Part shown: piece after piece, positions 27,076 to 35,104 of the stretch
Numbering within the stretch: the stretch's first letter is position 1
Layout: every line of letters starts with the position of its first letter
Assembly (NCBI RefSeq): GCF_002209565.1
Contig: NZ_NJIH01000020.1
Span: 1 to 64,000, forward strand
Direction of reading: 5' to 3'
Source of the DNA: Candidimonas nitroreducens
Lineage (GTDB): Bacteria > Pseudomonadota > Gammaproteobacteria > Burkholderiales > Burkholderiaceae_B
Length of the DNA: 64,000 bases
Translations under genes and position numbers: made by a program
Notes under the pieces: model-generated
What the model saw: only the letters and a program-made list of their open reading frames with translations
Databases searched by the model: none
What the model was told of the DNA's origin: nothing

Positions 27076-28152
27076 CTAGGCCTTGCCGGCGATCTCGGCG
27101 ATGGCCTGGCCGGCTGCGGTGGTGTCGGCCGAACCTCCGAGGTCGAAGGTGCGGGGGCCGTTCTTCAGAACTTCTTCGATTGCCCGGACAATGTCCTGGC
27201 CGGCTTCCTTTTCGCCCAGGTGCTCCAGCATCAGCGCGCCGGACCAGATCTGCCCGATGGGGTTGGCGATATTGCGACCGTAGATGTCGGGCGCGGAGCC
27301 GTGCACCGGCTCGAACATCGACGGGAATTCGCGCTCGGGGTTCAGGTTCGAAGAGGGCGCGATGCCGATGGTTCCCGTGCAGGCCGGGCCGAGGTCGGAC
27401 AGAATGTCGCCGAACAGGTTCGAGGCGACCACCACGTCGAAACGATCCGGGTTCAGGACGAAGTGTGCGCTGAGAATGTCGATGTGGTAGCTGTCGGTAC
27501 GCACGTCCGGATACTGCGCCGCCATGGCCGCAAAGCGCTGATCCCAATAGGGCATGGTGATGGCGATGCCGTTGGACTTGGTGGCCGAGGTGACGTGCAG
27601 GGCGGGGCGCGTGCCGGCCAGTTCGAAGGCGTAGCGCAGGATGCGGTCGACGCCGCGGCGAGTGAATGTCGAAACCTGCAGGCAGGCTTCCTCGTCCGTG
27701 CCTTCGTTCATCATGCCGCCGATCGAGGAATATTCCCCCTCGGTGTTTTCGCGCACGACAATGAAGTCGATGTCGCCGTACGAACGCCCGCGCAAGGGCC
27801 CGGTTATGCCAGGCATGAGGCGTACCGGCCGCACATTGGCGTATTGCTGGAAGCCCCGGCGTATGGGCAGCAGCAGCCCGCCCAGCGAAACGTGATCCGG
27901 AACCCCGGGAAAGCCGACGGCTCCCAGGTAGATGGCATCGGCCGCGCGCAGTTGATCCAGGCCGTCGGCCGGCATCATCATGCCTTGTTCTTGATAGTAT
28001 TCGCAGCTCCATGGATAGTGTGTGTAATCCAGCGTGAAGCCGTGCCGCCGGGCGGCGGCGTTCAGGACGCGGATACCCTCTGGAACGACTTCCTTGCCTA
28101 TACCGTCGCCCGGGATGACGGCGATGCGGTAGGTCTTGCGTGTTGCGGCCAT
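27076..28152 (-). CDS. ttuC: Tartrate dehydrogenase / D-malate dehydrogenase (decarboxylating)
   Basis: A 358-residue member of the isocitrate/isopropylmalate dehydrogenase superfamily. The N-terminus RIAVIPGDGIGKEVVPEGIR and the segment WSCEYYQEQGMMMPADGLDQ match the tartrate/D-malate subgroup. RENTEGEYSSIGG, the Lys in SATKSNGIAITMPYWDQ, and the metal site DILSDLGP are in place, and EPVHGSAPDIYGRNIANPIG is the NAD site. It oxidises 2-hydroxy dicarboxylates such as D-malate or tartrate, usually with decarboxylation. It lies second in a minus-strand unit behind Bug receptor 2. I cannot decide between TtuC and DmlA from sequence alone. Confidence 0.88.
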   Translation of the reverse strand: MAATRKTYRIAVIPGDGIGKEVVPEGIRVLNAAARRHGFTLDYTHYPWSCEYYQEQGMMMPADGLDQLRAADAIYLGAVGFPGVPDHVSLGGLLLPIRRGFQQYANVRPVRLMPGITGPLRGRSYGDIDFIVVRENTEGEYSSIGGMMNEGTDEEACLQVSTFTRRGVDRILRYAFELAGTRPALHVTSATKSNGIAITMPYWDQRFAAMAAQYPDVRTDSYHIDILSAHFVLNPDRFDVVVASNLFGDILSDLGPACTGTIGIAPSSNLNPEREFPSMFEPVHGSAPDIYGRNIANPIGQIWSGALMLEHLGEKEAGQDIVRAIEEVLKNGPRTFDLGGSADTTAAGQAIAEIAGKA

Positions 28153-28301
28153 TGGCCTTGCTCCTTGTTGGTAGAACTGGGATATGTGTATTGCGGGAAT
28201 CGCGCCGGGTCACAGTTGCTGCGGCCGAGGCCGCAACTGCAGCCCGCGGCGGCCAACAAGGGTTCGCAGCGGCTGGATGCGGGCGGCTTCGGCGGCTGGC
28301 C

Positions 28302-29276
28302 TCATTTGGCCCCGGCGGCCTTGTCTCCGACGATCAGGCGTTTGGCCGTCCGGCCCTCGGCTTCGATGAATTTGGCGAATTGCGCGGGCGAGCCGCCGCC
28401 GGCGTCGATGGCCAAGCGTTTGAAGTATTCGTCCACTTTCGGATCCTTCAGCGTCTGGGCAATGCTCTTGTTCAGCTTCGCGATGACGGCGGGCGGAGTG
28501 CCCGCCGGCGCGAACACCCCGAACCACGAGGTGATGTCGAAGCCCGGATAGCCCAGCTCGGCTATCGTCGGTATGCCGGGCGCGCTGGCTTTGCGTTGTG
28601 CCGTGGATATCGCCAGGGCCCGGACTTCTTTGCCTTTCAGCATGGGTATGGCCGATGAGCTGACGACGAACACCGCATTGATCTGGTTGGCGAGCAGCGC
28701 ATTGGACGCCGGGCCGGCCCCTTTGTAGGGCACGTGGATCATTTTGATGCCCGCCATTTCCTGGAGCATTTCCCCGGCCAGGTGGCTGGGGGTGCCCAGG
28801 CCCGCCGAGCCGAAAGTTATCGTGCCGGGCTTGGCTTTCGCTTTCGCAACGAGGTCGGCCAGGCTTTTTATATCGGACTTGGCGTTGACTTCCAGAATGT
28901 AGGGAAACTTCGCAACCAGCGCGACAGGGGCCAGATCTTTGGAGGGGTCGTAGGGCAGCTGCTTATATATATAGGGGGCGGCCACGATGCTGGCGGCCTG
29001 CGCCATGTCCAGCGTATAGCCGTCCGGTTTCGATCTGGCGATCATACTGCCGGCGATAGTGCCCGAGGCGCCGGGCTTGTTTTCCACGACGATCGTCTGG
29101 CCCAGCAGGTGAGAAAGGCCCGGGCTGATGATGCGCGCCAGGAAATCGGCGGCGCCGCCCGGCGAAGAGGGAACGATCAGCTTGATCGTTCTGTCTGGGT
29201 ACGACTCTTGCGCCTGCGCGGCTGCGCCCAGCAGCGTCGCGCAGGCGCTCAGGGCCAGTAAAAAGGATTTGATCAT
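28302..29276 (-). CDS. Bug-family (TTT) periplasmic solute receptor 2
   Basis: A 324-residue receptor. Signal peptide MIKSFLLALSACATLLGAAA with cleavage near AQA-QES. Ligand loops IVPSSPGGAADFLARI and ENKPGASGTIAGSMI, PDGYTL motif, and HVPYKGAGPASNALLANQIN. It is a close paralogue of receptor 3 (33581-34552): long blocks such as MAQAASIVAAPYIYK and NAKSDIKSLA are identical, so both probably bind related ligands. First gene of the unit with the dehydrogenase, read away from VOC gene 1. Confidence 0.92.
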   Translation of the reverse strand: MIKSFLLALSACATLLGAAAQAQESYPDRTIKLIVPSSPGGAADFLARIISPGLSHLLGQTIVVENKPGASGTIAGSMIARSKPDGYTLDMAQAASIVAAPYIYKQLPYDPSKDLAPVALVAKFPYILEVNAKSDIKSLADLVAKAKAKPGTITFGSAGLGTPSHLAGEMLQEMAGIKMIHVPYKGAGPASNALLANQINAVFVVSSSAIPMLKGKEVRALAISTAQRKASAPGIPTIAELGYPGFDITSWFGVFAPAGTPPAVIAKLNKSIAQTLKDPKVDEYFKRLAIDAGGGSPAQFAKFIEAEGRTAKRLIVGDKAAGAK

Positions 29277-29330
29277 GTCTCTTCCTTGATCCGCCCCGGC
29301 GGCTGGCGCCGCCGAAAGCAGCTATAAAAT

Positions 29331-29412
29331 TTGTATACGGGATATTTAATACGGTATGTTAGTGTGCTTGAGCACGCTTGTCCAGAGCTGTATACTGTGT
29401 TCAGAATATTGT
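29331..29412. promoter_or_regulatory. Divergent promoter region with GntR-type operators
   Basis: On the plus strand TTGAGC (29368-29373), 17-base spacer, TATACT (29391-29396). Two operator-like words are seen: TTGTATACGG at 29331-29340 and CTGTATACTG overlapping the -10 at 29389-29398. ATATTGTATGG follows shortly after. The region separates receptor 2 (minus) from VOC gene 1 (plus), so both could be controlled by the GntR regulator encoded at 30001-30831. Confidence 0.6.
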
Positions 29413-29526
29413 ATGGTGAGGCGGCTGAAAATGGCCGTGCGCGCAATTCATCCCGTATTGCGCGCATTTTTATGGCTGCCGACGTATGACTCGTGGGCGC
29501 CGGGTGTTTGACACCGGAGAAAACGC

Positions 29527-29946
29527 ATGGCGATTCTTATCAAGCACGTGTCGCTCAAGGTTGGCAATCTTGAGCGGGCACGTGCGTTTTATGAAGAAGT
29601 GCTCGGCTACAAGCACATCAGGACAGGAAATTCGACCGGGCTGGATGGCGATTATGTCGTCTGCCACATGACGGACGGCAGCGTCGATCTGGCGCTCGAG
29701 TATTTTGGCGAGTCCGCCGAGCCCGAAGCCGCGCATAGCGCTACCCCGGGCATTGATCACTTCGGCATGGAAGTCGAAGACATCGAGGCGTTCTTGCGAA
29801 AAATCGAACCCTGGGGCGGCAAGGTTCTGATCCGCCACAGCGCCGCGCGGGTGAAGTTCAAAGTCCCGGGCCTGCCCACCATGGAGATCGTCCAGGCCGG
29901 ACGGTGGACGAAGCCCATCCAGGCCATCGACATGTCGCAGGCATGA
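29527..29946 (+). CDS. VOC-superfamily metalloenzyme 1 (glyoxalase-like)
   Basis: A 139-residue vicinal-oxygen-chelate protein; GGAG lies 7 bases before ATG. Two beta-alpha-beta-beta-beta modules: residues 1-62 and 72-125. The four residues expected to hold the metal, as in glyoxalase I, are all present: His7 (IKHVSLKV), Glu58 (LALEYFG), His78 (GIDHFGMEVED) and Glu120 (PTMEIV). The reaction could be an isomerisation, lyase step or epimerisation of a carbonyl or enediolate intermediate. Its closest relative in the window is VOC protein 2 at 34634, which has lost one ligand. Confidence 0.88.
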   Translation: MAILIKHVSLKVGNLERARAFYEEVLGYKHIRTGNSTGLDGDYVVCHMTDGSVDLALEYFGESAEPEAAHSATPGIDHFGMEVEDIEAFLRKIEPWGGKVLIRHSAARVKFKVPGLPTMEIVQAGRWTKPIQAIDMSQA

Positions 29947-30000
29947 GCGCGGCCGGCACCAGTGTGTGCAGGTACAGGCCCTAGGCTGGCCTGGCCTGCT

Positions 30001-30831
30001 TCAGTTCGCCGAGGTTTTGCCGCCCTGGCCTACATCGCGCAGCCGCTGCAAGAGCCGGGCGCCGTGATCGGCGATATGGTGCTTGAGCAGGGCGATCGCC
30101 GCCGCCGCGTCGTGCCTCGAGCAGGCCAGCACCATTTGCTCGTGCTCTTCCAGGACGGTTGCCCAATCCCGCAAATTGGCGGCGACTTTCTTATGCGGCG
30201 CCGCGTCGGAGGACTCGCCTTCCTGCGGGGTTTCCCAGTCGATGGACATGCGCATGCGTAGATGGCGCGCGAACAATTGCTGCAAGTTTTCGATGCTTGC
30301 CAGCAGTCGTGGCCGGTCGGCGGGTTCGTACAGGCGCCGGTGGAATTCCCAATTCAATTCGCCCCAGCGTGAGGCAAGTTCCTTGTTGGTGTCCGGATTT
30401 GCCGACGCGAGCATATCGTCGCGCGCCTTCTGTACCCACATCAGCGCGGCTTCTTTGTCGGCGTCGGTGAAACGCGGCGCCGCGCGCTCGAGCGCCAGCG
30501 ATTCCAGGGCAATGCGCATTTCAAGGATTTCTTCGAACCCCTCGGCCGACAGCGTCGTGACCACTACGCCACGCCGCGGCACCGTCTCGACGAGGCCTTC
30601 GCCTTCGAGCTTGAGCAGGGCCTCGCGGATAGGAACGCGGCTGACCCCGAACTGCTTCGCGACTTTCTCTTGGTGCACGGTGGCTCCGCCCGGCAGCGCG
30701 CCCTCGAGTATGGCCCGGCGCAGCGCCTGGACTATGAGTTCGGTTACCGTCGGCGCGTTGCGCGCCACCCCCACCGCGTAGCTATCCAGGTTCAAGACAT
30801 TTTCTCCTCGGCTTCCCGTCGATTCCACCAT
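30001..30831 (-). CDS. GntR-family transcriptional regulator, FCD subfamily
   Basis: A 276-residue regulator starting MVESTGSRGENVLNLDSYAV. Residues 30-95 are the winged helix (VHQEKVAKQFGVSRVPIREA, then LVETVPRRGVVV). Residues 100-240 are the all-helical FCD ligand domain with metal-type residues in ELNWEFHRRLYE and KHHIADHG. An in-frame start at 30906 exists but would place an operator-like site inside the gene, so 30831 is preferred. FCD regulators usually repress carboxylate catabolism genes until the ligand binds. It is divergent from the long nitrilase operon and is the only regulator in the island. Confidence 0.93.
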   Translation of the reverse strand: MVESTGSRGENVLNLDSYAVGVARNAPTVTELIVQALRRAILEGALPGGATVHQEKVAKQFGVSRVPIREALLKLEGEGLVETVPRRGVVVTTLSAEGFEEILEMRIALESLALERAAPRFTDADKEAALMWVQKARDDMLASANPDTNKELASRWGELNWEFHRRLYEPADRPRLLASIENLQQLFARHLRMRMSIDWETPQEGESSDAAPHKKVAANLRDWATVLEEHEQMVLACSRHDAAAAIALLKHHIADHGARLLQRLRDVGQGGKTSAN

Positions 30832-30928
30832 GGCAATTTTAGCTTGGCGCGCTTTATCTAATATACCGCATACGTAACAGAGCCAAGCCGGGTGGACGCG
30901 AGGCAATGGCGATTCCGCGCCCGCATGC

Positions 30929-30980
30929 TTGACGATTTACATGCCTGAGAGTATCTTATCCAGTATATTGTATACAGATT
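30929..30980 (+). promoter_or_regulatory. Promoter with GntR-type operator of the nitrilase operon
   Basis: TTGACG (30929-30934), 17-base spacer, TATCTT (30952-30957), with the operator-like TTGTATACAG at 30968-30977 just downstream of the expected start point. The architecture matches the promoter at 24895. A weaker related word, ATATACCGCATAC near 30862-30874, lies before gntR itself and suggests autoregulation. Confidence 0.7.
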
Positions 30981-31009
30981 AATAAAAGTATCGCTGGATC
31001 AAGGTGCAT

Positions 31010-32047
31010 ATGAAAAAGCAAGACTCGGTCAAGGTAGCAGTGGTGCAGGCGGCCACGATCGCGTTCGACCCGGCCAGGACACTGGACAAAGTCGAAGCCA
31101 GAACCGCAGAGGCCGCGGGGCAGGGGGCCCGGCTGGTGCTGTTCCCGGAAGCTTTCGTCGGCGGCTACCCCCGCGGCCTGTCCTTCGGGGCCACGGTGGG
31201 CAGCCGCAGCGCGCAGGGGCGGGAGGAATTCCGCAGGTACTGGGAAGGCGCCATCGACGTTCCGGGCCCGGCCGTGTCCCGCCTGGCGGACATCGCGGCG
31301 CGCCATTCCGTCTATCTGGTAACCGGGGTCATAGAGCGGGGCGGCGGCACACTTTATTGCACCGTGTTGTTCTTCGGCCCGGACGGCAGTTACCTGGGCA
31401 AGCACCGCAAGCTCATGCCGACTGGCTCCGAGCGCCTGATCTGGGGCTATGGAGACGGATCCACGATGCCGGTCTTCGACACGCCTTTGGGCAGGATGGG
31501 CGCTCTGATCTGCTGGGAAAACTACATGCCGCTGATGCGCGCCGCCCATTATGCGAAAGGGGTGCAGATCTACCTCGCCCCCACGGCCGATAGCCGCGAT
31601 ACCTGGCTGGCCACGGTGCGCCACATTGCGGTGGAAGGGCGCTGCTTTGTGCTGTCGTGCAACCAGTTCGCGCGGCGCGGCGATTATCCGGCCGAGTATG
31701 ACTCCGAGTTCGGCGATGGCGCCGAGACGGTGATGTCGCGCGGCGGCAGCTGCATCATCAATCCCATGGGGGACATCCTGGCCGGGCCGGATTACGAAGG
31801 CGAGTGCGTGCTGACCGCCACTCTGGATCTGGGCGACATCGCCCGCGGCAAGTTCGATTTCGACGTGTCCGGGCACTATGCACGGCCCGATGTCTTCACC
31901 TTGCTGGTCGATGAAAGGCCGATGGCGCCGGCCGTATTCCGACAGGCCAATTCCGCCATAGAGCCGCGGGCGGCCAAAAACACCATCGAGAACTCCGCGG
32001 CAGACGCGGCGGAGACCGCCTCATCGCAAATCAAGGAAGCGAGATAA
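31010..32047 (+). CDS. Nitrilase (C-N hydrolase family)
   Basis: A 345-residue carbon-nitrogen hydrolase. The catalytic triad is clear: Glu47 ([10 protein letters not shown]), Lys134 (GKHRKLMPT) and Cys168 (LICWENYMP). The CWENYMP form and [13 protein letters not shown] are typical of true nitrilases (aliphatic/aryl), which turn a nitrile into the carboxylic acid and ammonia, rather than of amidases. The ATG at 31010 is chosen over GTG at 31004 because AAGG lies 5 bases before it. First gene of an operon of about 9 kb, behind an operator-bearing promoter. The C-terminal 40 residues are polar and probably extended. Confidence 0.93.
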   Translation: MKKQDSVKVAVVQAATIAFDPARTLDKVEARTAEAAGQGARLVLFPEAFVGGYPRGLSFGATVGSRSAQGREEFRRYWEGAIDVPGPAVSRLADIAARHSVYLVTGVIERGGGTLYCTVLFFGPDGSYLGKHRKLMPTGSERLIWGYGDGSTMPVFDTPLGRMGALICWENYMPLMRAAHYAKGVQIYLAPTADSRDTWLATVRHIAVEGRCFVLSCNQFARRGDYPAEYDSEFGDGAETVMSRGGSCIINPMGDILAGPDYEGECVLTATLDLGDIARGKFDFDVSGHYARPDVFTLLVDERPMAPAVFRQANSAIEPRAAKNTIENSAADAAETASSQIKEAR

Positions 32048-33006
32048 TGGGTTCAAAAATGAAAATACTGGTTCTCGGCGCCGGCGGTATCGGCGGCCTG
32101 TTCGGCGGCCGCCTGGTGCAGGCGGGCGCGGATCTCACCTTTCTGGTGCGCGAGAACCGCAAGCGGCAATTGGCCGAGCAGGGCCTGCGCATCGAGAGCC
32201 AGTTCGGCGACGCGACGCTGGCGGTCGAAACCCGGCTGGCGTCGGAACTGCGGCCCGACTACGACCTCGTCATGCTGGCGTGCAAGGCCTATGACCTGGA
32301 TTCGGCCATCGAGGCCATACGTCCCGCGATGGCGGGTTCGGCCGCGGTGCTGCCGCTGCTCAACGGTTTGGCGCATGTCGAGCGGCTTAATCACGAGTTC
32401 GGCGCCGGGCGTGTCGTCCCCGGTTCGGCGCGCATTCAATTGAAGCTGACACCCGAAGGGGTGGTGCGCCAATTGAACGACTGGCAGACCATCACTTTCG
32501 GCGAGCAGGACGGCACCCCGTCGCCGCGCGTAACGGAACTTGCGGCGCTGTTTGCCAAGACGCCGGTCGAGGTAAAGGTGTCGGACAACATCCTGCGGGA
32601 TCTGTGGATGAAGCTCGTGCACCTGTCCACGGTTGCCGGCATGACCTGCCTGATGCGCGCCAATCTCGGGGAAATCGCCCGCACCCCCGAGGGTACCGAG
32701 CTGCTGAATGATTTCCTGCAGCTCAATGCGGACATCGCGGCGCACGCGGGGTATCGCCCCGATGCAAGTTTCTTGCAGAACTACCACAAACTGTTCGCCC
32801 AGAAGGACTCCATGTACGAGGCCTCGATGGAGCGTGACCTGGAACGCGGCGGCCGCATCGAGTCCGAGCAGATCATCGGCTACATGCTCGGCAAGTGCCG
32901 GGAAGCCGGCCTGCCGGATCTGCTGCACCGCGTTGCCTATACCCATTTGAAGGCCTACGAGCAGCGCAGAGACGCGAATCGGCTGCCCGCCCAGGCAAGC
33001 AATTGA
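32047..33006 (+). CDS. 2-dehydropantoate 2-reductase family protein
   Basis: A 319-residue NADPH-dependent reductase of the PanE/ApbA family. Rossmann loop LGAGGIGGLFGGRL near the N-terminus; LLNGLAHVERL with the family Asn; LWMKLVHLSTVAGMTCLMRA with the catalytic Lys; and a C-terminal SMYEASMERDLERG segment. The start codon overlaps the nitrilase stop (TAATG), with AAGGAA upstream. A catabolic position next to a nitrilase makes coenzyme A synthesis unlikely; I infer reduction of a 2-oxo acid, or its reverse, in the island's pathway. Confidence 0.88.
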   Translation: MGSKMKILVLGAGGIGGLFGGRLVQAGADLTFLVRENRKRQLAEQGLRIESQFGDATLAVETRLASELRPDYDLVMLACKAYDLDSAIEAIRPAMAGSAAVLPLLNGLAHVERLNHEFGAGRVVPGSARIQLKLTPEGVVRQLNDWQTITFGEQDGTPSPRVTELAALFAKTPVEVKVSDNILRDLWMKLVHLSTVAGMTCLMRANLGEIARTPEGTELLNDFLQLNADIAAHAGYRPDASFLQNYHKLFAQKDSMYEASMERDLERGGRIESEQIIGYMLGKCREAGLPDLLHRVAYTHLKAYEQRRDANRLPAQASN

Positions 33007-33045
33007 ATCCGTACGGTTCGAGCCCCTATCCGGCAAGGTGAGCAC

Positions 33046-33420
33046 ATGGCTACAGCAAAAAATTTCACTGCTCGAGAAGAGCAGAGCACCTATTACTCGG
33101 TGTCATCCCGCAAGTGGATCGCCAAGGGCAGCGACGTCTATGTCAAAGAGTTCACGCTACGGGAAGGCGAAGAGGTGCCGTGGCATAGCCATACGGAAGT
33201 CTTCGACGTCTTCTACTGTGTGCAGGGACAGCTGCGTGTCGACTGCATAGACCTGCGCACGAGCGAGCCGCTGCCCAGCCTGGAGCTGGGGGTGGGCGAT
33301 TCGGCCAGGGTCGACGTGGGAACGGCCCACCGGCCCATCAACCCTGGCCCTGGCGTCTGTCGTTTCGTCATCATCCAGGGGGTGGGGGTCTACGACTATC
33401 TACCCTATAAAAAAGGGTGA
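33046..33420 (+). CDS. Cupin-domain protein
   Basis: A 124-residue single-domain cupin. Motif 1 reads PWHSHTEVFDVFYCVQGQLR with two His and the downstream Glu; motif 2 ends in VDVGTAHRPINPGPGVCRFV with a His. These residues would hold a divalent metal. No signal peptide. It could be an isomerase, decarboxylase or dioxygenase, or simply a sensor. It lies 39 bases behind the reductase in the same operon. Confidence 0.85.
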   Translation: MATAKNFTAREEQSTYYSVSSRKWIAKGSDVYVKEFTLREGEEVPWHSHTEVFDVFYCVQGQLRVDCIDLRTSEPLPSLELGVGDSARVDVGTAHRPINPGPGVCRFVIIQGVGVYDYLPYKKG

Positions 33421-33580
33421 CGGTGCAAGGCGCCCCGGACAGCGGCCCGGGGCCTGCGCGGCATGCAATTCCGGCCGAGCCGCGCCTCGTGTGAAGTGCT
33501 TGGGAAACACTCCCGGGCACGTCGTGGCGAGCCGGCGAGTGTAGTACCCAAATGTGGCTACAAAGCCCATCGGAGGAGAC

Positions 33581-34552
33581 ATGAAAAAATGCATATTGGC
33601 GGCCCTGTGCGTCTGCGCGATGCTGAGCGGCGGCTACACACAAGCGGAAGAGGCTTATCCCAGCAGGCCGATCACCCTGATCGTGCCTTCGTCGCCGGGG
33701 GGCGGGGCGGATTTCCTGGCACGCTTCATAAGCCCCGAGCTTGCCCGTTTGCTGGGCAAGCCCATCGTGATCGAAAACAAGCCCGGCGCTTCTGGCACCA
33801 TCGCCGGCAGCATGGTTTCCAAGACCAAGCCGGACGGCTACACCTTGATCATGGCGCAGGCCGCCAGCATTGTGGCCGCCCCCTATATATACAAGCATCT
33901 GACTTACAAGCCCTTGAAGGATCTGGTTCCCGTCGCGCTGGTTGCGAAGCTGCCCAATATCCTGGCCGTGAATGCGAAGTCCGACATCAAGAGCCTGGCC
34001 GAGCTCATCGCCATGGCGAAGGCCAAGCCCGGCACGGTGACGTTTGGTTCCTCGGGCTTCGGCACGCCCAGCCATCTGGCGGGCGAAATGCTCCAGGAAG
34101 TGGCGGGCATCAAAATGATCCACGTTCCGTACAAGGGGGCAGGCCCCGCGGCCAATGCGCTGCTTGCAAATCAGATCAACGCCATGTTCGTGCTCAGTTC
34201 CACGGCGCTGCCGATGCTCAGCAGCAAGGAAATCCGGGCCTTGGCGGTATCTTCGGCCGAACGTTCTCCGACTGTGCCCGATATACCGACGGTTGCCGAG
34301 CTGGGCTTTCCGGGGTTCGAAGTCAACTCCTGGTTCGGGGTATTCGCGCCCGCGGGCACTCCGCACAGCGTCATCGAAAAATTGAATACCGGAATTGCGC
34401 GCGTGCTGAAAGAGCCCAAGACGGAAAAAGCCTTCAAGAACCTGTCGATGGACGCCGGCGGCGGCTCGCCGGCCCAGTTCCAAAAGTTCATCGATTCCGA
34501 GAGCCAGGTGGCCGAACGCCTGATAAACAGGAGCGGTGCGGTAGCCAAGTAG
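33581..34552 (+). CDS. Bug-family (TTT) periplasmic solute receptor 3
   Basis: A 323-residue receptor with GGAGGAGA before ATG 33581. Signal peptide MKKCILAALCVCAMLSGGYT, cleavage near QAE-EAY. Same ligand loops as receptor 2 (IVPSSPGGGADFLARF, ENKPGASGTIAGSMV) and long identical blocks, so it is a recent duplicate. It is followed by VOC gene 2, reproducing the Bug-VOC pairing of 28302-29946. A 160-base gap with a GC-rich hairpin (33432-33453) separates it from the cupin gene. Confidence 0.92.
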   Translation: MKKCILAALCVCAMLSGGYTQAEEAYPSRPITLIVPSSPGGGADFLARFISPELARLLGKPIVIENKPGASGTIAGSMVSKTKPDGYTLIMAQAASIVAAPYIYKHLTYKPLKDLVPVALVAKLPNILAVNAKSDIKSLAELIAMAKAKPGTVTFGSSGFGTPSHLAGEMLQEVAGIKMIHVPYKGAGPAANALLANQINAMFVLSSTALPMLSSKEIRALAVSSAERSPTVPDIPTVAELGFPGFEVNSWFGVFAPAGTPHSVIEKLNTGIARVLKEPKTEKAFKNLSMDAGGGSPAQFQKFIDSESQVAERLINRSGAVAK

Positions 34553-34633
34553 CAAGTCAAGTGTATGTGCGGCGAGAGCCCCGCCCGAGGCGGGCGGGCC
34601 GCCGATCCCCGATGTGCAATCCGGAGTGCAGTC

Positions 34634-35053
34634 ATGTCGATGCTTATCAAACATATTTCAGTCAACGTTACCGACCTGGAGCAAGCGCGGGCATTTTATG
34701 AGGAAGTATGCGGCTACCGGCATGTAAGAACCGCGCATACGACCGGCTTCGACGGCGACCATATTTCCTGCCACCTGACCGATGGCAATCTGGATCTGAC
34801 GCTGCTTTATTACGGCGAAGGCGGCGGGTCGGAAAAGTCCCCGAACGCGCAGCCCCATATCCATCACTTCGGGATGGAGGTAGAGAACCCCGATGAATTC
34901 ATTCAGAAGGTCGAAAGCTGGGGCGGCAAAGTCATCAGCCCTCCGGGAGACGTGCGCGTGAAATTCCGGATTCCGAATCTCCCCATGCTGGAGATAGTGC
35001 CCGCAGGCCGTTGGACGAAGCCGATCCGCAAATTGATGGAGAAGGATACGTAA
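34634..35053 (+). CDS. VOC-superfamily protein 2, one metal ligand lost
   Basis: A 139-residue protein colinear with VOC protein 1 without a gap. His7 (IKHISVNV), His78 (HIHHFGMEV) and Glu120 (PMLEIV) are kept, but the position of Glu58 is Leu (LTLLYYG). The shared C-terminal signature AGRWTKPI is unchanged. Loss of one ligand suggests weaker metal binding or a changed reaction. The open frame extends 23 codons upstream, but the alignment with the paralogue fixes the start at 34634. Sits between two Bug receptor genes. Confidence 0.87.
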   Translation: MSMLIKHISVNVTDLEQARAFYEEVCGYRHVRTAHTTGFDGDHISCHLTDGNLDLTLLYYGEGGGSEKSPNAQPHIHHFGMEVENPDEFIQKVESWGGKVISPPGDVRVKFRIPNLPMLEIVPAGRWTKPIRKLMEKDT

Positions 35054-35104
35054 ATTTTCCGCCCGTGCGAGGGCGTGCTTGTCTTTCAGGAGGAAAGGGT
35101 AGCA

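Noticed and set aside
30831-30906. A longer GntR protein starting at 30906
   Set aside because: The extra residues have no family counterpart and would cover an operator-like word; Met at 30831 is the better start.
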